Counted from the stretch's first letter, positions 26,293 to 39,098 are shown. The stretch: DNA of 64,000 nt from Pholiota molesta (GCA_014925825.1 JACGCK010000012.1:248001-312000); one strand, 5' to 3'. Notes: generated by a model from the sequence alone, not told the origin. Translations and numbers: made by a program.

Positions 26293-27188
26293 GTGTTATC
26301 AAATTCAACCTCGTTTCCAGAGGGCGGCCAACAGATGCTTAACGCGAGCCCCGGGTTGTTGTTGACTGTCAGAACAGAGAAATGAACTGCATTCCAGGGA
26401 ATACATATATACTCGCATGGTAGTGATCACTGATTATGACTCGGATTGCAATCTATTGCCCGCGATAATAGGCGATAATCCATTCCGCAAGGAGAAAAAA
26501 AGAAGAGAGGGCCAAGAGAAGGCTTCATAAAGCTGCTTTGTAAATTGTGTATTTTAAGCACCTTCGGCTCCCGGATGTGCGATAAGTATTTATTTTATCT
26601 GGTGGATTTTGCCAAACAAAATGACGAGCGTTACCTTCGGTAACATACTGCACGCGCGACGCGTCTTTTGATCACTACCTTCACCATGCAGTCGAAGGTC
26701 GAACAACGGCGATATCTTTGGCAGTTTCTTGCTAAAATCCGCGAATATTACAGGTACTCTGGGTTTATTCTCGGATAAAGCTATCATCCGGTATAATTAT
26801 ACAACGTTCTTAATGTCCGTCGCCTCCTTTGAATTGTGCTTGCCATCGTGCAATCAGAATCCATGTGGTATGACACGGAAGCCTACAATATGTTGCGTAT
26901 TCTCCGATCCTGCTCGCCCGACTGGGTAGCGCGAGACTTTCCCTATGCCTTCCTATGTGCATCGCGCTAACACATGACTTGTCGTCGCAACCTCCAGCTT
27001 GCGAGGCCTGTGTTACTCGAGTTCGTGCTAATCTCCCGTAGATTATCCAACCCAGCCGTTTTTTCCGAATTCCGCCCGCCAGGACGCCAACAAATTGACC
27101 ATAGGTACAAAAGGTGGACCGAGAAACTAAGATTTTAAGCACCTAAACAGGCTCGCGCCACCTTGCGTTCGTTCAGCACTCAGCGCGG
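26293..27188. promoter_or_regulatory. Divergent intergenic region, deaminase (-) and GH44 (+)
   Basis: About 0.9 kb without a supported gene between two start codons. It must carry both promoters. No clear TATA box close to the GH44 start and no repeat were recognised. Confidence 0.45.
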
Positions 27189-30166
27189 ATGGTCCCAAAG
27201 CTTAATCTGTTGCGCTTCGCAGCATGCGTGGCGTTTGCCGCCCTCCATGCTGTGAAGGCGGACATAGCCATCTACACGGACGCCGCCCTCGCTTCAGGAT
27301 GGGAGAACTGGAGTTGGAGCAGCGACATCAACTTCGCTGCCACGGATGAATTTGCTGGCACGAGTGGTTCCTCTATCTCTGTAAACTCTTCGGCATATGC
27401 TGCCCTCTCGGTCAAGCTTGAAGGCACTTTCCCTAGCGAAGCTGGACTGCGTTTTGACATTGCTGTATGCGTCCCATATAGTTCATTATTATTATGATTG
27501 TGTTGACGATTTAATATTCATTCAGGGTACTCAACCAGATGTTACTATACTTGTTCAATCTACTGGCGACGGCGACCAATCTGCGTCTATCCCGCTTTCT
27601 GCTATCAGTACAACCGTGGTTGATGGAACTTTTTCATCCCTCTTGATTAACTTCAGCGATCTTCCTGGAACGGGTGGTTTGCTAGTGAGGAACATCATCG
27701 CGTGAACTGAATCCAAAAGCTTACTCAAGACTTTTTCTTCCTCTCAAGGGAAATGATACATGGGATCGCATAACTTTCCAAGCTGGTGGAAATGGTGCTA
27801 TTGTAAGTGGTATGATCCAATATTCGCATATGTCTTGTTTATCCCTTTTCGTAGTATCACCTTGATAACGTCGTTTTGGTCGATGTAAGCTCCTTGATTT
27901 GTTTCATTTTTGAGTTGATAATTAATGACCACCTTCAGCAAATTGTAATCCCGCCAGAAGTGTTGAGTGCGGAACCTCTTGCCGACAGCATTATCGCAGT
28001 TACCACTCAAGGAGCCGTCGATCTCAGCGACATTAGCGTTACACTGAACGGAACTGTACGCTTCCAAGCATTACTCAATGTTCCTTTGCTCACTTTTTTT
28101 TATAAGGTCATCAAAATTGTGAACCAAACGACCTACAATCCAGTCGACACTCCCGCACAAACAATCACTTACTTACATTTGGCGTCACATTTGACCAAGG
28201 TAACTTGACTGTTACCTCTGGAAATACCACTTTCATTACCGCCTTGCCTGCCGTGCAATATGGAAGGTGAGCTAGCTATATCATCTTGATCAAAACAAGA
28301 TTCTGATAATTGAATGTCTAGCATAGTCCAACAAGTCAGCACCCCGATCAACCCACACATCTATGGTGTCAACTTCCCAACATCAGCAAGCTACATTCAA
28401 CACTTGGGCGTAACAATCTCCCGCTGGGGTGGAAATGCAGTAACCGCGTACAACCCCTTCGGAGGTTTCACCAACGCTGGAAACGATTGGTATTTCGAAA
28501 ACCGCGTCATCGACAACGGTGATGCCGATGACTGGATGGCTTGGGTTGGCGCTGCCGGATCTGACAGTTTGTTAACCATTCCTGCGTAAGTCCCCACCGT
28601 TGAGTATCTGCTTATCTAACATACACTTTCTTATAGCCTTGATTGGGTGTCAAAGGATTCTACTTCATACTCTTATCCAAAGGGACTTACCCAGGTTGGT
28701 TATGCTCCGATCTCTGTGCTTCGCGTCTAACTTCATCATTATTAGACCAGGAATCGTTCGACCCTTAAACAACGTCTCTGGCGATGGGTTGCTCCCCAAC
28801 GGATCTTATGTTACTCCAGTGCCCGACCCCACCAATGTCTATACACCCTGGAACACCTCTTTGGCCAAACATGGCTCATGGGCCTGAAGAACAAGCCTTT
28901 GATGGTAGCCATTGATAACGAAATAGAAATCGCCAGTAACACCCATCAGGACATGCACCCTCAGTGAGTGTTTATTTCTTAACGTACACTATTTATGCTC
29001 AATGAGAATTTAGGCTCATGGGATATGACGAGGAGCTTGCAAGAGTGATTGAGTTCGCGACAGCCGCCAAGGAAGCTCTTCCCGATGTTTTAGTCGTCGC
29101 TCCTTCAACGTGCTCATGGTGGTACTGTGCGTTACTCCTTTTTTACATATGTTTTGCATGATATCTAACAGTCATTAATAATCTAGACTGGACCAGCTCG
29201 ATCGGCTACACCGATAACGCAGCACACAACAACATGATTTCCTTCCTTGGTTCCTCGCACAAATGAAAGCACACGACCAAAGCACTGGCAAGAGATTGCT
29301 TGACTACCTCGACCTTCATTATTACTTCCAACCCGATACCAGTGCCAACGACGCCGCCGCTAAGGCTCTGCGGTTGAGGATGACTCGCAGTCTCTGGGTA
29401 CGATCATCTCTCCCTGCATAAATTCCTTACATACTCAAATGTCGCTGTGACTCTAGGACACTAGCTACGTAGACGAATCTTGGGCGGATCCAACCCTCAA
29501 AACCATCAATGGAACCCAACCGCGATCAGTCTCATTCCGCGCTTCAAGACACTCATTCAGATCAACTATCCCGGAACTAAACTTTCTATCAGCGAATGGA
29601 GTTCGACCGCCGACACTGATCTCACTGGCGGTCTCCTCACCGTTGATGTGCTGGATTATACGGTCAATACGGTGTTGATCTGCTACTTACTGGGCGACTC
29701 CCGATGAACTTGGGCCTGTTGGTCTTGCTTACTGGCTGTACCGAGGGTAAGTCATGTCGCCAGACCAATGCTTCACTAGGCAATCATACTAAATTAGCGG
29801 CCTTGTAGATATGGAACGTTATTCGCCAATGCTACAGCTCAAGTCAACCTTGCCACGCCGAACCCGGACACCCAAGGTGTCTACGCCGGAACCCAGAATG
29901 GCAAGCTATCGCTCGTCATCGTCAACAAGAACCCAGATACCCCTATCTCGTTCTATCTTGCGAATGTCCCGACTGGTACTTACTTCATTCGTCATTTCGG
30001 TGGTCAGCAGGCGTCGCCAAGTGGCAGGTACGAACTAATCCATTTTGCTTATATGAAGCACAGGCTGTATACTGACTCATCGGGCTTTTAGACGACCATA
30101 TCTCTTAAGATTAACACTTATCTCGTCGTTCCTGCTTACACGGCTCTATTCCTTCAGCAACAGTAA
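27189..30166 (+). CDS. Glycoside hydrolase family 44 endoglucanase/xyloglucanase
   Basis: A secreted beta-glucanase. The signal peptide is about residues 1-24 (MVPKLNLLRFAACVAFA). An N-terminal jelly-roll-like domain follows (GWENWSWSSDINFA to TWDRITFQAGGNGAIYHLDNV). The GH44 catalytic domain has SRWGGNAVTAYNPF, NAGNDWYFENR, the probable acid/base Glu in AIDNEIEIASNTHQ, DYLDLHYYFQPD and the probable nucleophile Glu in SISEWSS. The C-terminal beta domain ends at the stop 30164-30166. Ten or so short introns are needed. Apparent one-base losses occur near 28870, 29237, 29655 and 29683, each restoring the conserved frame when allowed for. The family call rests on remembered GH44 motifs; the structure is sound. 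Confidence 0.85.
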
Positions 30167-30606
30167 AATGATTTCGGATTTAGTTTTCTGGGTTAGAGAA
30201 GGGTTTATATTAAAATTATCTTGTACACAAAGGATTAAAATACAAAGAATTCATATGGGTGACTAAACACCCACATGAGTGTATTTAATTACCTGGGTCT
30301 TGTGGATTATCTCGTACACATCTTGCATGCGCGGTGAAGGCAACTGCCCAGTTGGAATATAAAGGCGGGGTCAGGCGCTCATGCGGGCCGCGGCGTTGCG
30401 GAATCAACAAATTGTCTTGATTTGGAAGATTATGTAATTTCAAAAATTTGGCCGACTGAGGTTCTTCAACGCATTGCTATCCACGACGACACTGAACGAA
30501 CGAGCCACGGCGCTTGCCAATTGCTTTAACCCAGGATCTTCTTCCTACTTCCTTTGACTGATATACGAACGACAAACGAAAAAGCAAACACGCACATACG
30601 CACATC
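30167..30606. other. Intergenic, GH44 to BRX1
   Basis: No gene supported. It holds the GH44 3' end and the promoter and leader of BRX1. Nothing else was recognised. Confidence 0.45.
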
Positions 30607-31929
30607 ATGGCGTCTATCCTCAAAGCACAGAAGGCGAACGCGAAGGACGTGAAGGGAAAGGGCAAGCGGCGCGCGGATGAGATGGACGTCGACGAAGCAG
30701 AGGCGGATGTGGAGGCTGGTCTATCGGAGAAGAAGAAAAAGAACAAGCAGCGGGTGCTGTTGCTCTCGTCGCGGGGCATCACGCAGCGCATGCGCCATCT
30801 CATGGGCGATTTGGAGGCGCTCCTGCCGCACGTTAAGAAAGGTAAGTTTGACTATGCATTTAACTATGTGACTATCTCTTTTTATATGAAGAAAAGATGC
30901 TGACCGTGGCGCCTAGACTCGAAACTCGACTCGAAATCGCAGCTGCACCTCCTCCCCGAGCTCGCGGACCTCAACAACTGCAACAACGCACTCTACTTCG
31001 AGGCGCGGCGACACGAGGATCTCTACCTCTGGGCAGCGAAGACACCGAATGGGCCCAGCATCAAGATGCACGTGCAGAATGTGCATACGATGGACGAGCT
31101 CAAACTGACGGGTAATTGTCTGAAGGGAAGCCGTGGGCTGCTGAGCTTTGATAAGAGCTTTGAAGATACGGAATGGGGCAGGCTGACGAAGGAGGTGTTC
31201 ACACAGGTAAGTTTTCCGCTTTTCTCTGCTCGGCTTTCGGTTTTCGGTTTTTGCATTTTACGGCGGTGCTTTGGGTTTACGACGAGTCACCCATGGACGA
31301 GCCCAACGCTTTGAATGATATGCACATGGTTGACTTTCATATGAGCATGAGAACCAACAGGGCTGATACATTTTTCGCGTTTAAATTAGATCTTCGGAGT
31401 ACCTTCCACGTCGAGACGCGCAAAGCCATTCATCGATCACATCCTCACCTTCTCCATTGTTGACTCGAAAATCTGGTTCCGTAATTTCCAGGTGCGTGCT
31501 AGTTTTGATGATCAGTGCGAATATACTGTCTCATGGAATTTATCGCTTGCGCTTTGCATTGTGCGCTTTCCCTGTACACAGATATTGGAAAAAGATCCAT
31601 TGCAGCCTAACGGTTCTCCACAAACGACCCTGGTGGAAATCGGCCCGCGCTTCGTGCTTACACCAATTCGGATCTTTGAGGGAGCATTTGGCGGTGCTAC
31701 GGTGTTCTCCAACCCTGGTGAGTACTGTCCATCTCCGACGTGAGATTTCCTGTTTATTAACCGAATGTGTGCAGAATTCGTGACGCCTGCTGCGACGCGC
31801 CAGATGGTGAAGCGGGCGAAGGGCACCAAGTATAACAGTCGGAAGGACGCCGAGGCGGAGGCTGCTGAGCGTCGGGAGAAACGGCGGTTGGGCGAGGACG
31901 CGCTTGGTGTGCGCAAGGTATTTAGTTGA
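30607..31929 (+). CDS. BRX1: 60S ribosome biogenesis protein Brx1 (Brix domain)
   Basis: A nucleolar factor for 27S pre-rRNA processing and large-subunit assembly. The N-terminus is Lys-rich and acidic (KGKGKRRADEMDVDEAEAD). The Brix domain begins at RVLLLSSRGITQRMRHLM, continues through LHLLPELADLNNCNNALYFE, GPSIKMHVQN, LKGSRGLLSFD and IFGVPSTSRRAKPFIDHIL, and ends with LVEIGPRFVLTPIRIFEGAFGG. A basic tail with Glu/Arg repeats finishes at RKVFS. At least four introns are present and the frames agree. It is followed after about 180 bp by the arrestin-like gene on the same strand. Confidence 0.94.
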
Positions 31930-32106
31930 TTAAAAATAGAACAATGGGCGGAGAGGGGGCGTTGTTCTGTGATGACGTAAACAAGTGATTTACCGGAAAT
32001 AGCAAGTATTAGGCTTTTTTCAGACAAACGATATGTCTCGCTTTTATTACAAGGACATGCACTTTAAATACCCACACAAATATTACCTTCCTTCTGTCCC
32101 CCCATC

Positions 32107-34195
32107 ATGGCCCTCGCCCTCCACATACATCCCTCCAGCGATGTCCTCCCCATGTACGGCGAGCTCGACCCACAGTATGTTTTTTCATGCATGTTCAACG
32201 ATCAGTGCTCATTACCCATCGTCTAGTTCTGCGTACTCGTTGTCAGGCCATGTATCCATCTCCGTGTCCTCGCCATATTCACTCTTCGAAGCTCGCAAGA
32301 CGGCGAGGCTGCTACTCCAATCCGTCACGCTCACGTTTGAGGGCCAGAGCGAGATATACACCCCCACCACCGGCTACTCGTCCCTCCGCCTATGCACCAT
32401 AACTCGCGAGCTCGCGCCTACGACGCCGATTGTGCTCTCGAACGAAGGCCACGAAGAGAGCAATGAACCATGTACGTGTTCGACTTTCGTTGAGTTCATT
32501 CCATCAGCCCTGTCGGGACGACCCGCTCGCTGCGGCTTTTAGTCTGCGTTCATTAAGTACGCGCTTGGTACGCGCTGTAGTACCAATTATCCTTTCATTT
32601 AAGGAGAAGAAGCTGCGAGGATATTCTTTATAATATACCCGAAAATGCGTTTCACACTTCGCGTCGCGACACCCGACGCGCCGAAGTCGTATCTCCTTAT
32701 TTCCACTCAGCGCACATTGGGTGGTTTTGAAAAAATTTCCTTACTCACACACACCATTTTCTAGGCGTCTGGAATATCGTTTTTAATTTGCCTATACCAG
32801 GTTGGCTTCCTTCGACAAACTCTATCGGCATTGAATCTATTGGGAATAGCTACGCGTTGTATGCCACAGCCAAATTCTCTTCCGTTGAGGAGGAAATACC
32901 CTCTTCGTATTGGACACTAGCCTCCCTGTGTGCACCATTTCGAACCCGCGTTCGTACCGCTCTAGCGCACCGCCCTATTACCGTGACGCGTTTTATTGCA
33001 GCACCAAAAGTCGACGCTGTCCAGCCTAACACCCACAATTACCTCGTCAATTCTACGGCGACAACTCCAGTTAGTGAGGCCCGGGATAAGCCCCGCATTC
33101 CATCGGATGTGCTATCCAAAATCCAAGTATTGGCATCGGTTCCCGAATACATCGATATCCGCGAACGCACCATGCCGCTCACCCTCCGCCTGCGCACCAA
33201 GGACTTGTGCGAAGATGAGTGCAAGAAATTGCAGGTTACGGAAGTTGTTATAGACATCACCCAACAGGAAAAATGCCGGTACGTACTTAGCCTCCCAAAC
33301 GCCATTGGTTGACAGACTTTAATTATTGCGCCAATACAGATCTCGCCCTTCTTCCTCCTATCTCGCACGCTATCCACTCCCACCCAAGAGAATGCAACCC
33401 CCTCACGCGCCGCTGCTAAACCCACACCCGCTCAGCGCAATCTACGAAGTCGGTCTCTTTGTCTCTCCAATCCGCTCCGAATCCGTCTGCCGCACTTTTT
33501 CTCTCCTCCCACCCGAAGAATCAGGAACATATACGCTCCCAGGGGAGAACTACGCCTTCGCCAACGATGTCCCCACATATTCGAACGCGCCACAGACATG
33601 GTACACCATGGACACGAGCGTGCCGTTCGCACATAGTGCGGGCGGTGCGGAGCGCTGGGGCAAGTATGACGATGCGGAGACGGAATTCCAGGGCCTGCAG
33701 TGGGCCGGCGAGAAGGAACTGCGGCCCAGCACGAGCAGTCCACTTTACAGCGCGCTGCATGAGCTCGTTGTGTCGTTGACGTGCACGTATGACTTGGAGG
33801 GCAAGGGTGGGAAGGTGGCGAGGGAGAAGCTGAGCTTCAAGGTGCCGGTGACTTTTGCGCGCGTGGCGCCGAGCTTGGGTGAGGCGGCGGAGAGCTTGCC
33901 CAGCACTGCGCTGCCTGTGTATTCGCAGCTTTATGATGCGAATGGGGAGAGGCGGATCGACTATTCGACGCCGTTGCCATTGTATACACCGCGTATGGAG
34001 AAGGAGGGAGATGAGTCGGATGCGCTCCTCGACGATGAGGATGAGCTTATCCCCGCCATCTCCTCTCCGGGTAACGCGAACACTAGTGTGAGCGTGTACC
34101 ACGGCATAAATTCCCTTGATGGTGAGATGGACAAGAGACACACAGCGGTGCTGGTGCAGGACGGGCACTGCGGATCGGCGGGTTCAAATTCTTGA
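32107..34195 (+). CDS. Arrestin-like N-domain protein
   Basis: The ATG at 32107 opens MALALHIHPSSDVLPMYGELDPH, followed by beta-strand-rich arrestin-fold text (SLSGHVSISVSSPYSLF, LLQSVTLTFEGQSEIY, WNIVFNLPIPGWLP). A middle region has conserved VPEYIDIRERTMPLTLRLR. The long last exon (from about 33340) ends with an acidic segment (SDALLDDEDELIP) and the stop at 34193-34195. Fungal arrestin-like proteins usually act as ubiquitin-ligase adaptors for cargo endocytosis or in pH signalling. No PPxY motif was identified, so the role is uncertain. Exon boundaries between 32460 and 32770 are not resolved. Confidence 0.75.
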
Positions 34196-34675
34196 CCACG
34201 TTTCTCGTCTTGTATTCCCTGGTTATTGTTTCTCAACGTCCCATCATCTTTCCTACGCCTCTGTTATCACGGCAACTTGATTCACCCTCAACACCACTCC
34301 TCACCACTCCCACTTTTTGTTCTAGGCCAGGTCGCCGCAGCACAGCCTTCACTTTTGCTCGTCGTCCTGCTACCTTGTCACCTTGTTTCTTCGGAAGATT
34401 CGTCAATTCAAATGGAGTGATAGCTCCCTATGATATCCTCCTTCTTTTGTTTCTCATCTTGATCTCTTAGCCAACTCATCACGATCTTTCGCCATCTTGT
34501 TTCGTCTCTGTTCTTATCAATCAACCAATTGCATGTACTACCACAACACACCCACATACAGACTACATTATTAATTTTATTGGCACGTAGAATGATACTT
34601 TACATTTAATTCTTTCGTTGTGACTTTTGTTGCATGTATTTGGCATGTACTGAGATCATTTTTTGCCATTTAAAT

Positions 34676-36368
34676 CAAGGGGTACGCAAAAAAAAACTCA
34701 GGTATACGAGGTCGATTTTTTTGGATAAGGAAAATTTTGGTCCCCCTCCCCCCCCTACCCATCCTAAAAAGGAAAATAATCACGTGTTTGATGGCAACAA
34801 CTGATGATTTATTGCTAAAAATAGTAACTAAATACCCCTAAATCTTCTTTTGACACCATTTTTGAGCACCTATACCTATAGCATAAGATTATAATGGAAG
34901 AATAAAGGTCTGAAGTAAAGGTCTGACTGTCTGAATGTGAACAAAAGACATGGTTCTGAGAAGTTTCCAAAGCTATCTTTGAAAATTTCAAATATCAGCA
35001 ACAGAAACTTCAAAATGGGTAAGTATGTTCTCAAGTGTGTAGACTGAAGTATTCTCTGTATTAATTTACTCAATTAGATCATGTATATATTTGGCCTGAA
35101 ATTAAGAAAAATTGAGTGTGAGGAGTCTTAAGCACTTCTTGGGTGCTCAATGATTGGCAGGCTGAGCAACTGGTATTTCCATTAGTGAAATGCACGGGTA
35201 ACCCCCGGGTCTGGGAGGTCAGACCCCAACCCTTACCCACGCAACCCGCCACCCGTGCAAACGGGTATGGGTTTTGGCGGGTTTGGGTAGCGGGTCCAGC
35301 GGGTTTCGGGGGTCTAGAAACCCGCACGGGTTGGTGGCAGGGTGGGCTCACTCAAGCGTCTGCATACCGCAGAGACTGCAATTGCAGCCTCGTTGTGTAT
35401 GTAGACGGCTGAATGGCCGCCCTGCATTGCCAGACACGCTCCTTGAACTTGCCGCAGCAAGTCATATCGTCTGCATGGGCATCGGTGTCTCCAGGGGTCC
35501 GAGGGTAGTGGTGAGGGATGGGCAGTCGTGGTTGCACCGACGACGGGAAACGGGGCTTGGGATGGTGAATGTTGATGACGACGTGGCCAACCATAGCCTG
35601 TACGTTGGAGGGGTCAGCTAGGGAACTCAGAGGCGGGGATCTGGGGCGTACCTATTGGATCTCCCGCTCCCGGGTCTTCCCTTTGTTCTCCAACCCACCA
35701 TTTCCTTCGTCTTGCATTGTCATTGCGTCGCCCACTCGTCATCTGGCGTTGTCGCGTTGTTATTCGTTGTCAAGGTGTCGTCCATTCCTCGATGTGTCGT
35801 CCCTACCCGTCGCGCGTCGTCGCCTGGTGCGTGCAGAGTTGAAAGAATAGCCGGCCCACATCCCTCGTTGGAGGGAGGGGCACGCGGCTGGGAAAAAGAA
35901 TGAGTAGAAATCGAAATCAACGAATCAACTTCGTTGATTTCAATTTCAAGCTCCGCTCGAATCTCTCGGCATTGGGCGGCCGCCCACCCGCCGACCCGCG
36001 GTACGGGTACGGGTTGAGGCCGGGTGAGGAATGCCAGACCCCAACCCGCACCCGCCAAACCCGTGGCCAAAACCCGCACGGGTCTTCAAACCCGTGCCAA
36101 TCACTAATTTCCATAGGGGGGTAGGCTAAGTGATTCCACCAGATTTTGGCTGGCTCTATGACCAGATACCTAATTCCAAGGTTTTTATACCTCTGGGCAT
36201 GGTCTAAATGTGTTACATGCAGTGGAAAATATTGTAGAGACATTTATTTAAGTGTTCCAACACATTCTACACCGAAATTTTATCTGTTAAATATTTTTTG
36301 GTTAAGGGCTTCAGACCCCGGTCCCCCCCCTACCCCATATGCCGGAAATTGCCGCTGCGTACCCCTTG
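34676..36368. mobile_element. Non-autonomous hAT-like DNA transposon (outer element)
   Basis: The ends are inverted copies of CAAGGGGTACGCA (34676-34688 and 36356-36368). Each is flanked by the same 8-bp ATTTAAAT (34668-34675 and 36369-36376), read as a target-site duplication. An 8-bp duplication and a CA(A/G)NG-type terminus are hAT hallmarks. The duplication is itself palindromic, so a TTAA or TA target with longer inverted repeats cannot be fully excluded. Both ends carry C-runs of similar sequence (about 34738-34761 and 36316-36335). Without the inner insertion the element is about 0.76 kb. There is no transposase coding. Confidence 0.75.
35183..36106. mobile_element. Non-autonomous hAT-like DNA transposon (inner, nested element)
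   Basis: 924 bp with imperfect terminal inverted repeats (TAGTGAAATGCACGGGT at the left, TAGTGATTGGCACGGGT at the right when reversed). It is flanked by a perfect 8-bp target duplication ATTTCCAT (35175-35182 and 36107-36114). Subterminal regions of about 150 bp at both ends are packed with ACGGGT/ACCCGT-type repeats, as expected for transposase-binding arrays. There is no transposase ORF; the interior is GC-rich and non-coding. It sits inside the outer element, so it arrived later. Confidence 0.85.
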
Positions 36369-36376
36369 ATTTAAAT

Positions 36377-37405
36377 CCGGGCTTTGAGGCGCATAGCCAA
36401 AATATACATTCTCGTTTGACTTATCGCCGGTATTGTGTATGTTTGTTTCCAATCAGTATGAAACGTGCACATTGTTCTCTTTCGTCTCACTCGTTTACAT
36501 TTTCTCTCCGTATTACGATAATCATCCACATTACTCACTACTCAAGAACCGAAGCGGCTATATTTGGGCTATATATAGATTGGCGCCGGCCAAGAATAAA
36601 CAGCATTGCTTTGATATTTATCTTGAAAACACACATGGTCCATTTGAGGCTTTCCCGAGCGTTGATTTCGGATATCACACAGGCGCGCCTGAGGGTCGAG
36701 GGTTGATTTACAGGGAGGATGTGTCTGGATGTGTCGGTATGACTGTATATGACCAGTCTGTAGGCGTGCTGCGGCTGAGGCATGCTAAATTGTTGTGGCG
36801 TCGCACAGCGTTGCTGAATAGACCTTTATATCACAGCATGCTTGGTATCCGTCGGAATTCCTACGGTACTGTCTGGCAACGAGGACATATGAGATAAAAA
36901 TTTCTGGGAGGCGGAAGGAGGCAGAGCATGCGGCGACCACTCAGCGAGCCTGGGCGTGATGCGGTTGGTCATAGTTCAGACAGGCGCCCGAGCTAACCCG
37001 TTTAACAAGTCTGACGGAGCTTGTAGCAGTGTCACCCGAGCCTTGTGGTCAATGTCCGGATGTGCGCAGTTTTCTCGGAAAGAGCACATAGTCGGACATC
37101 AGTATTCAGTCTTGAACACGTTGCGAGCATCGGGACCGACGCAGCTTGCTTAGCTTCTTGGCCATTGCAGGAATTATTCATGAGCTTGGAAGTCAGAAGG
37201 ACACCGTTTCCAGGGACGCCGATAAATTTCTAGTGTTCCGTTGACTATGCTGCCATTACAGAGACAGGTATTCCTGGTGTGCATCTCCAGCCTATATAAT
37301 ACGAGAGCCATTCGCGCTTGACATCGCACATCAAAAGACTTGCCTCGTAGACGTTGACCGGCGCTTAACTATTATTATCCAGACCGCATTGTCGGCGATA
37401 CAGAG
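36377..37405. other. Region right of the nested transposons, with an uncertain ORF
   Basis: An open frame on + from 36433 to 36897 (154 codons) has no recognised domain and no intron context; it may be fortuitous. The right end carries the probable promoter of the next gene. Nothing else is supported. Confidence 0.4.
37293..37299 (+). promoter_or_regulatory. TATA-like box
   Basis: TATATAA lies about 107 bp upstream of the ATG at 37406, a plausible core promoter position in a basidiomycete given an untranslated leader. Confidence 0.4.
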
Positions 37406-38642
37406 ATGGTCTCAGAACAACTACGGATCCAAAGGCCTGAAGGTAAATCAATCCCCTTTTCTCGTCTTGATTACTGAGTCATTTGCTGACAATCCGAGTG
37501 GCAGGTGGTGCCTCTGGCCCTAACGCAGTGAAGGGCCTACAAACATACCTAACAAAATTCGAGAGCTCCTTGAAAGAGCACATAGATAGCGTCACACAAC
37601 TCCAACGAGCCCTTGCTCGCGACGACACTTTAAACTTCAATAACGAAGAGCAACATCATCGAAAAAATCAAAATATCTACGAGCCAGTCCCTACCCCTTT
37701 CGGCGTTGTATCCATGCCCGTGCCAACCCGTCATGGGGCATCATCGACTGGCGCCACCCAGTCTGCAGCCTCCCCTACGTCGTTTGAGCTCCTCCCTCTG
37801 CTTCGGCCATCGCAAGGACAGATGCAGGTCGACATAGAGCTGGAAATCCACGTGCGAAAATTGAAACGGTTCTTGGATGAGCATGTAGCGAGCATAGAGG
37901 CGCTGAAAAAAGGTCTAGATTTAAGCCTTGCTCCGGAATTTCTTAGCGGGCAGCAGGTGGAATCGGGGGTGTCCTTGACACCACATGAACACACAGCGAA
38001 GGCTGATCACTCGTCACGATATTCGACTATTGTCCTTATGGTATGTACTTTCCCGGCCTAAGTTTATGCAAATTATCTGACCTCATACCTAAACAGTCAA
38101 CGTTTACAGCAGGCCTCATCGTTGCCTTCCTCCAGCTCATGCAATCCTTCCTACCTCCCCTCACAGAAACCAGCACCGCTACATATACCTTCCATTACCA
38201 TCTCGGTTTTGGTTTCGGTTTTGTGGGCCTCGTTTGGAACATCTGCGTTGCCATCGTTGCGGGCGCTAATACTGTTGTTGAATCCTCCGCCTCTGCACGC
38301 GCTGGCCAAAGCTACACTGGGACGGAAGAGGAATCCGAATCAACATGGGCCGCGACCAACGACCAACGCAGATCCAATGACACAGAGACATCAGCACCCG
38401 CCGACCAGTCAGATAGCACCCTCTCTGCATTCGCACAAGCGCGAAAGAGGCTTGCACGTCGATCGCTCGCCTTCGCGGTAGCTCAATTTCTGGGCTCTGC
38501 GATCTTTGGTGTCTGCATCGGGGTTCTGTATTATCCTGTGCATTCGGGGCATATTCTATGGCTTGTGCCAGCGGTACTGTTGCCGATTGCATTTGGCTTA
38601 GCGGCCCATGATTTGACGAAATCTGTCAATCGCGCAACTTGA
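37406..38642 (+). CDS. Hypothetical membrane protein with coiled-coil N-terminus
   Basis: A short first exon (MVSEQLRIQRPEG) splices at about 37441 to a second exon and again near 38041 to a third. The N-terminal half is soluble and helical with two similar segments (TYLTKFESSLKEHIDSVTQLQRAL and VRKLKRFLDEHVASIEALKKGL), suggesting an internal duplication of a coiled-coil unit. The C-terminal half has four hydrophobic stretches: GLIVAFLQLMQSFL, LGFGFGFVGLVWNICVAIV, FAVAQFLGSAIFGVCIGVLY and LWLVPAVLLPIAFGL. I do not recognise the family. A TATA-like box upstream supports this start. Confidence 0.65.
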
Positions 38643-39098
38643 AAAAAGATAGAATACTATTAATAGGTTAAAATAGGCGCCGAGTCGTTTTGAGCCGAGC
38701 AATTCCTCGGAGGATCACGATAGATTCATTGCCATGTACGAGGATTTGTTCACCATCAAACATTTCTTATGATTCGTATGTAGAGAAGATGTAATAAATG
38801 GTCTGATGACTGCCCCTGTGGCGCGGAAGTTGAAGACACTGACATGAACGAAGTAGAATTTTTCAAAAGTAATTTTTGTAATAATTTTTGGTGCGGCGAT
38901 GTCCACCTCCAGAGTAAAGTAATAATCAAATAATATTCACGGATGTTTGTATATGTAACTTGAGCGCTTGAGCACTTGAGGTAACTCGAAGGAAATTTCG
39001 CCCTGTGCAAGGCTTTCTCCGGTTCCAAATGCGGCATGCATGCCGATCTGATTTAATTGCCGTCCGCGTCGAATTTTATATCGCCGTCGAGCACAACC

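Noticed and set aside
34668..36376. LTR or LINE origin for the 34.7-36.4 kb block
   Set aside because: Ends are inverted, not direct, repeats; there is no reverse transcriptase, polypurine tract or poly-A tail, and the 8-bp duplications fit hAT-like elements.
36433..36897. 154-codon + strand open frame right of the transposons
   Set aside because: No recognised domain, no introns in a genome where nearly every gene has them, and no clear promoter; left as uncertain rather than called a gene.
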